A DNA stretch of 27,500 nt, taken from positions 1 to 27,500 of the forward strand of contig JAQGDQ010001648.1 of the NCBI GenBank assembly GCA_030141605.1. Direction: 5' to 3'. The first letter of the stretch is position 1. Every line of letters begins with the position of its first letter. The stretch is from Tubiluchus corallicola (Eukaryota; Priapulida; Priapulimorpha; Priapulimorphida; Tubiluchidae). Of this stretch, positions 22,089 to 27,500 are shown piece by piece. The notes below the pieces were generated by a model that was given only the letters and a program-made list of their open reading frames with translations, did no database searches and had not been told where the DNA came from. The position numbers were made by a program, and so were the translations under genes.

Positions 22089-22683
22089 CCGTATTTTCCC
22101 ATGTATAAGAGACCCTTGTGTATAAGAGACCCCTTCAATTTTTAGGCAAAAATTCTGGAAAAAAGTTTTTTGGTAATGAATAACTTTATTCGTCATAGAA
22201 ATCATTAAATTCCTCATCACTCTCATCAAAAATATCAACTGGAGTCAGACCTGTGTCACGATGCTGTATTGCTTACAACCGCTTCATAGTCGAACGCGAC
22301 ACGCCTTGCTTAGGCTGACTCATCTCGTTGACCTCTGCCGACGTATCAATGACGTCGACGGGCATGCAGAGAGCTTATGCAGATGCGTTGATTGGCTGCA
22401 GAACAATCGATTTCTCTCCAATACCAAAGAGACATTTAAAAAAATAATAACTTACCCGGTACATTAATTTTATCATTAGAATTTAGCCATGGAGAAGATT
22501 TATTGAAAGGAAACTATAATTATTCGAAATAAAACAGTTGTAGAGCACTTATTTCTTTAAAATCATTAGTGTCACAATTTATGCATCTTATTGAAAAGAC
22601 TTACTCCCATGTATAAGAGACCTCCTATTTTTAAAGTGAAAATTCTGAGCAAAAAAGGGTCTCTTATACACGGGAAAATACGG
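22089..22683 (-). mobile_element. pogo-like deletion derivative, TA-flanked
   Basis: Terminal inverted repeats of about 27 bp: the left one starts CCGTATTTTCCCATGTATAA and the right one ends GTATACACGGGAAAATACGG in inverse form (TTATACACGGGAAAATACGG on the plus strand). Both are flanked by TA (22087-22088, 22684-22685). The GTATAAGAGACCC motif is repeated just inside the left end and again inverted near the right end. Total length is 595 bp, far too short for a transposase gene, but the minus strand keeps the transposase C-terminus at 22186-22263. Assignment to the pogo branch of Tc1/mariner is inferred from TA duplication and that acidic tail. Confidence 0.75.
22186..22263 (-). pseudogene. 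acidic C-terminus of pogo-type transposase
   Basis: The minus frame reads HRDTGLTPVDIF then DESDEEFNDFYDE and stops at TAA (22186-22188). An acidic, aromatic tail of this kind is common at the end of pogo/Tigger/jerky-like transposases. The frame is closed upstream by a stop shortly before, and no DDE core is present. It shows that the host element is an internal-deletion derivative and not a de novo MITE. Too short for a firm family call. Confidence 0.45.
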
Positions 22684-22685
22684 TA

Positions 22686-23098
22686 ATTAAGACAAATTCT
22701 TGGGTACTAAAATGTGTATAGAACAGAGTAAAATTTATCACTGTTATCGTCATATCACCATTCCCAATGTTAGCCATTTCTAGATTTCATGATTACAACC
22801 ACCCAGTTTCATCATTTTCCAGTTGTTTAACAAGGGTAAGATTTAGTTCGTTTTAAATTCCATCGCTGACACTTGTATGTATAACAACTGCCAGGATTAA
22901 GTTAAGTTTAGTGTCAATAATTTTCCTGTTGGCTGCAAACTGCTAAAATCAAGCCTTGGTAATGCTTTCCAGACACTAATAGATAATTTAGACATTCTTT
23001 CTTTTTTTTAATTTACGTGTGCAAGAGTAATTTTCTAACCCCTTTGCAGTGCAAATGTTTTTCTCTTACCCATTAGCAGGGGTTTCTTGAAAGTTAAT
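22686..23098. other. no gene recognised
   Basis: About 410 bp without a recognisable gene or repeat. Confidence 0.55.
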
Positions 23099-23570
23099 CT
23101 AACGTACACTGTTGTTGGCATCCTTCTGTCTCGGAAGACAATGGAGTGTGCGCCAAGAGAGTCAGTTATTGCAGCGTCGACTGTGGCAGGGCGCACGCCT
23201 GGGCAAGGTGTATGGGGATCCTGAGTTGCCCAGATAACAGGAACTCCCTCTCTTCCTCCCTGGTGTAGTCCAAAGGAAAGCGGAGCGAGACATTTGGCAC
23301 CAGGTTGGCTGCAGGAGCTGCCAGAGTCAGTGAGGATGCTGCACTGGTCCGCCTTCGGGGCTCCACTCCTGATTTGGAAAGTTTACCACTTGACCTCCTC
23401 CGCCCTCTAGCCATTAGCTGCTTGTGCAGCTCCTCCGCCAAGTGTCGTGATACAGTGTGGGCATCCCGCAAGCCTACAGCTTGTAGCTAACCTGGCTCTA
23501 CGTTGCTTAACTTCAGTGATCAGACGAGAACCGGTGTTTTCAACGTGATATGGCCGTAGACCTAACATAC
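23099..23570 (-). mobile_element. 5S rRNA-derived SINE, full length with TSD
   Basis: Read on the minus strand the element starts exactly with 5S position 1 at 23561. Its first 75 nt match the 5S gene at 19070 with two differences. Then 5S nt 76-112, including box C, are replaced by nine bases, and GTAGGCTT (5S nt 113-120) follows at 23477-23470. A body of about 360 bp, shared with 17227-17655, ends in CAGAAGGATGCCAACAAC at 23108. The flanks are CTAACGTAC (23099-23107) and CTAACATAC (23562-23570), a 9-bp target-site duplication with one mismatch directly abutting both ends. SINEs with 5S heads are known as SINE3. Transcription would rely on box A and the intermediate element only. Minus-strand open frames in the body are not considered genes. 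Confidence 0.88.
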
Positions 23571-23692
23571 TTATAGTAAAAAACTTAAACTGTAGTAGTT
23601 GAAAACTGTAAGTCGCTTTGTATTACTCTGCGTACCTAAAAGTTATCAAAAGTCAGTTGGTGGGCATAGAATGTAAAGATAAAAAACTGCTC

Positions 23693-24275
23693 TAATACTG
23701 CTCCTATATAACCCATAATTATAATTATAAGGAAGTATAAATATTTGTAACTCAAAAAGAAAATTTTTAATAATTTTATATCTTCCCACCAACTTGGTAA
23801 AACGTCACTGTTTCACTATCCCAGGAAACATCAAAAAGCGTCACTATATAACCCTATATATCACTATATACTACTGCTCCTATATAACACATAATTATAA
23901 TTATAAGGAAGTATAAATTATCTGTAACTCAAAAAGAAAATTTTTAATAATTTAACACCTTCCCGCCAGCTTGGTAAAATGGTCACTGTTTCACTATCCC
24001 AGGAAACATCAAAAATCGTCACTATGTAACCCCATATAACACCATTTAATACTGCTCCTATATAACCCATAATTATAATTATAAGGCTGTGTAAATATCT
24101 GTAAGTCAAAAAGAAAATTCTTAACAATTTAACATGTTTGCACTAGCTTGGTAAAACGTCACTGTTTCACCCTCCCAGGGTACATCAAAAACGTCAGTGG
24201 TTCACCATCCCAGGGTACATCAAAAGTTTCAGTAGTTTCACCATCCCAGGGTACATCGAAAGTTTCAGTGGTTCG
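23693..24275 (+). repeat. 176-178-bp satellite plus 36-bp subrepeat
   Basis: The motif CTGCTCCTATATAACMCATA starts at 23698, 23874 and 24052, giving periods of 176 and 178 bp for about 2.6 units. Each holds CTCAAAAAGAAAATTTTTAA and GTTTCACTATCCCAGG. In the last unit the CACTGTTTCACC.TCCCAGGG TACATC part is itself repeated about three times at roughly 36-bp intervals (24157-24275). Confidence 0.9.
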
Positions 24276-24439
24276 CCAAAAAACATTAATCTTGTAGACA
24301 GACATCGCGGGAGTTTAAATTTTCAAGTTTTATAAAGCGTTACGCCGTAATGCACGTTCTGTGCAACAATAAGACAGCAGGTGATGCAAAATTTCAAGAC
24401 AAATTATTTACTTTTCTATAGAAATACTGTGTTCTGGAG

Positions 24440-24486
24440 CTTTAACTACATGATGGCTTGTTGTATCATATTCAATAAAGATTTTT
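24440..24486 (+). mobile_element. probable retroelement 3' end (AATAAAG then AAT tail)
   Basis: TTGTATCATATTCAATAAAG followed by ATTTTT and the AAT array resembles the end at 13690-13768. No coding sequence precedes it. It may be the end of a LINE or of a transcript; the evidence is only the polyadenylation signal and the tail. Confidence 0.35.
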
Positions 24487-24835
<349 letters not shown>

Positions 24836-25553
24836 ATTAATTCTTTATTTGTCATAAAAACGGTTCCCTCATTATAATAAAATTGAGTTAGCCTCAGCGT
24901 AATGTTAAAATAACAACACTGTTCAAGACAAATGCGTCCAGTGCATACTAAAAAAACTAAAGTGCAAACTATATACAATATAATGAACATATTTACAAAT
25001 ACCATATTAAAATATTTTCACAAACAATTATAGGAAAGTACATTAAATTTTACATGACATAGTGTACACTATTTATACATTTAACATTACGAAACACGAA
25101 ACTAACATAACACGTATTACATTACATAATTTTTTTTAAAAATTTCATTTTTAATCATTATATGGAGTCAGGGGCGGGGGTAGATGAAAGTTGAGTCGGT
25201 GTAATTAGTATCAGATGCACAATGTGGAAGTTGAAACCTGTTATATTGATATTCTTTTAATTTCTTTTTAAAGTGGTGGAGAGATTCTATTTGTTTTATT
25301 TCACTGGGTAGTAAGTTTCATAAATGTATGGCCTGTTTTGATATAGAGTTATTTCCAAATTTATTGTTTTCTGTAATTTGCTTTAAATTGTATGTTCTAG
25401 TGTTCAATGTGGTATCAGGAATAAATGCTAAGGGATTGTTTATAAATGGAATGCTCAGTTTATTTATATATTTATAAAGAAATATCAGTGTTTTGTAATC
25501 TCGATAGGCTTCTAATATTGGTATTTTTGTGGACGTTCTTAAGCTTGTTGCTA
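24836..25553 (-). pseudogene. third LINE 3' end with RT C-terminal remnant
   Basis: Reading the minus strand from 25553 gives an unbroken frame to TGA at 25168-25170 except for one stop. In order: SLRTSTKIPILEAYRDYKTL, IFLYKYINKLSIPFINNPLA, FIPDTTLNTRTYNLKQITEN, SISKQAIHL-stop-NLLPSEI, and KQIESLHHFKKKLKEYQYNR. This is the conserved C-terminal region of jockey/CR1-like reverse transcriptases (NTR, SIS...LWN.LP.EIK, F...LK). The internal stop (TGA, 25318-25320) replaces the usual Trp of LWN by a single G-to-A change. About 330 bp of 3' UTR follows, with AATAAAG near 24850, and the element ends in the AT/AAT microsatellite. The 5' part, including endonuclease and polymerase core, is absent. Confidence 0.8.
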
Positions 25554-25587
25554 ATAATAATAACTACATGCTCCTCGTTGGACTTAT

Positions 25588-26234
25588 GCTCGCGCATGCG
25601 CAATAAGTATTTTCAAATGCTCTTGAACCAATACACCGTTTTCTAACCTCACGCTGCCTGGAATACAATTATTATATTTTCAAAAACAGCTACATTTGAC
25701 AAGGGAAATAAAAATTTTGAATTCGCGCTGATTGGTCGGGTAAAAACAGCCAAATATGGACATAAACTGCTGCTTATATGAGGATGTAAAACAAATTAGC
25801 CTCGCGTAGCAATTCTACACGTTTCCGAGGTTCGAAAGAATTCGAGAGCAACAAAATCTTTTGTCGAACAAATTCAGATCGGAAACCATCACAACTGGGC
25901 AAAACGGAAGCCGTTATTCCCGGCAAAACGGCGATAAAACACATTTGAGCTGGGAACAATGGCGGACGAGACTATTTTCAATGAAAACAACTTAAAATTA
26001 AGCACATATTTGCACATGGTCGTTTGACGCTCTGAAACGTGCGTAAATTTTTCATTATTTTAATCCACGAAGAACAGTCTGCTCCAGTGACTAGAGCTGG
26101 TATTGTCACAATGTCCAATGTCTGATAAGAGGATGGGAGAAAATTGTCACTAAAAAGCATCCTGCTTCCCAATTTCTGAAGAACTAAACGTTAATTATTT
26201 TGTTACGCAGTCTCTCTTAGCCAGAGCGGAAGTG
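25588..26234 (+). promoter_or_regulatory. TATA-less promoter-like region with short ORF
   Basis: The region contains a perfect NRF1-type palindrome CGCGCATGCGCA (25591-25602), a CCAAT box (25628-25632), an inverted CCAAT box ATTGG (25731-25735), an ETS-like ACGGAAGC (25903-25910), a YY1-like ACAATGGCGGAC overlapping an ATG (25959-25961), and an ETS/GABP-like GCGGAAGTG (26226-26234). Such clusters are typical of housekeeping or bidirectional animal promoters. The ATG opens a 22-residue frame (MADETIFNENNLKLSTYLHM and two more) ending at TGA 26025-26027; no convincing donor site was found inside it, so it may be an upstream ORF or chance. The motifs are seen; promoter activity is inferred. Confidence 0.3.
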
Positions 26235-26321
26235 GGACGGAAGATTGTGATGCGGCTCTTAGTTAAAGGAGAAGAAAACTGAAAACATCTCAAAAAAACT
26301 GCTCACACAAAGTTATATTAC

Positions 26322-26440
26322 TTAAAAGAAAACCGGACGATTGTTTAGACTCTATCTCATTTTAATTTACTGTCCAAAATATACATTTTCTTGTCTATAA
26401 AAGCTGACAATTGTTCATTATATTTGAATAATATATACAT
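26322..26440 (-). mobile_element. family-A MITE end fragment (A3)
   Basis: Starting with TTAA at 26322-26325 and AAGAAAACCGGACGATTGTT, this 120-bp piece is the inverse of the right end of the adjacent element (27039 inward), matching through TTTAATTTACTGTCCAAAAT to the TTTGAATAAT position, where an AT tract begins. Confidence 0.75.
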
Positions 26441-26441
26441 A

Positions 26442-26443
<2 letters not shown>

Positions 26444-26491
<48 letters not shown>
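26444..26491 (+). repeat. (TA)n microsatellite
   Basis: About 48 bp of TA dinucleotides exactly between the two oppositely oriented family-A pieces. Confidence 0.95.
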
Positions 26492-26492
<1 letters not shown>

Positions 26493-26493
<1 letters not shown>

Positions 26494-27039
26494 GAAAACA
26501 GGATGATTGTGTAAACACGAGTTCAGAATAAAGAATGCTCTAGAATATTGAAAACTACAATAGCTTTTTTTAAATCAAAGGTTAGGTTAAAAAATAATTA
26601 CCTCGGATGCTCAAATTTTGTTAAACTTTCAAAGCTACGCGCGGCTCAGTGAATCTATTAAGATTGGCAGGGGCGCCTTTTTGTCACATGCGCGTGGACG
26701 ACAAATGGAAGGCGGTACCGTGATAAATATGACCATGAACTGCAGTGTAAGTTTCTGACACCATATGATGTAGAGACCATTTTCGTGACATCATGCATTT
26801 AAGCAGTACTGTAACACTTACGCAAACGTGCTTGATGCACAAAGAAGATGCTTGCCAGTGCACAAACAGTGGTTAGTTTCTACGTAAGCAATAGCTGTGT
26901 ATGATTGCCGTTAATTAACTTTCTAAGCTAATTATTCAAATATAAGAAACAATTACTAACTTTTAGACGAAAAAAATACATTTTGGACAGTAAATTAAAA
27001 TCAGATTAAGTCAAAACAATCATCCGGTCTTCCTATTAA
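26493..27039 (+). mobile_element. family-A MITE, full length (A4)
   Basis: The left end reads AAGGAAAACAGGATGATTGT directly after the TA tract, and the right end is CATCCGGTCTTCCTATTAA with TTAA at 27036-27039. The two ends are imperfect inverted repeats of about 25 bp. The whole 545 bp matches A2 in inverse orientation, and its right part matches A1. No coding sequence is recognised. TTAA flanks and the AAGGRARAC terminus suggest a T2/Kolobok-like MITE. Confidence 0.75.
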
Positions 27040-27237
27040 CAATATAAACTTATACTTAGCAATGTGCTCTCACTAACAACAAAGTACAATTAGTTAACAA
27101 ATACTTTGAATTAGATATGCTGACAGGATCTCATCATCTTTTATGCAGTTCTATGATCAAAGAAAGCATTTATCAGTGAATTCTTCGCGAGCCTTACTTA
27201 CGACGCACACAGTGTGATCTATATCTACATCAAAACA

Positions 27238-27500
27238 TTAATGCAAGACGGGACCCAATCTTAAACTATAGGTTAAAATAATCTTCTATTTAAAATATTG
27301 AAACAATAGGTACTATTTTTCCAAAAATGACTTTCGTGGAAGTATTATAACCACTCAAACACAATTTCGCTTTCGCGGCATTAGTTACATGAATTTAGCC
27401 ATTTAAGCGGGCATTCGCGCCTGCATTTCAGAAACGCATTACGCAAAAAAGTTCAGTTCAGACCTCAAAAAACCTCTCAGTTCAGATACTTTAATTTGTG
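27238..27500 (-). mobile_element. family-B MITE, right end, cut by window (B5)
   Basis: Starting with TTAA at 27238-27241 and GCAAGACGGGACCCAATCTT, this is the inverse of the right part of the element at 6787-7569. It continues past the window end. Its clean terminus helps define the family-B right end. Confidence 0.7.

Noticed and set aside
22261-22467. 68-codon plus-strand frame inside the pogo-like element
   Set aside because: It lies opposite and beside the transposase tail strand, has no recognised motif, and is within a deletion derivative.

Overview
This window is eukaryotic, AT-rich, repeat-dominated intergenic/intronic DNA from an animal. There are no operons, ribosome-binding sites or long intact ORFs. 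Most long open frames are translated microsatellites. An intact 5S rRNA gene of a type I associate with lophotrochozoans (mollusc-like) and a degenerate TTAGGG-type interstitial telomere block suggest a marine invertebrate, probably a mollusc or relative. That assignment is inference from memory and was not tested.

Layout. 1-5247: a large inverted repeat whose arms (1-662 and 4527-5247) each carry a TA-flanked pogo-like MITE and a tract of (CT)n/(GA)n; between them lie two 5'-truncated LINE reverse-transcriptase ends on the minus strand. 5246-8139: a tRNA-like segment, then TTAA-flanked MITEs of two families (called A and B here), with a 520-bp (AGT)n block sitting between two copies of a family-B left end. 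9112-10060: a 69-bp minisatellite. 10202-11588: further A/B MITEs and an exon-like segment with a consensus donor. 12535-12917 (minus): the best protein-gene candidate, a two-exon 82-residue protein with a hydrophobic N-terminus and a heptad-patterned C-terminal helix. 13690-15094: a LINE 3' end and opposed GA and CT tracts. 15738-16150: a B MITE abutting an exon fragment that reads as a BMP type I receptor kinase domain but has a stop just before its donor. 16274-18665: a CT tract, a possible exon, a 5'-truncated SINE copy and a DD34E Tc1-type transposase remnant.

18756-24275: a concentric tetranucleotide array, the 5S rRNA gene, a 74-bp minisatellite whose unit also occurs once beside a LINE end at 1191-1265, a 30-bp repeat, the telomere-like block joined to a SINE 3' end, a pogo-like deletion derivative that keeps its transposase C-terminus, a full-length 5S-rRNA-headed SINE with a 9-bp target-site duplication, and a 176-178-bp satellite. 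24440-27500: a microsatellite between LINE 3' ends, a TATA-less promoter-like region (NRF1, CCAAT, ETS, YY1 motifs) and more A/B MITEs.

The most interesting items are the 5S-derived SINE, whose head has lost box C of the 5S promoter, the small two-exon gene, and the repeated association of MITE or LINE ends with tandem-repeat expansion. No multi-gene pathway is visible; the content is mainly the record of retrotransposition, DNA transposition and repeat expansion.
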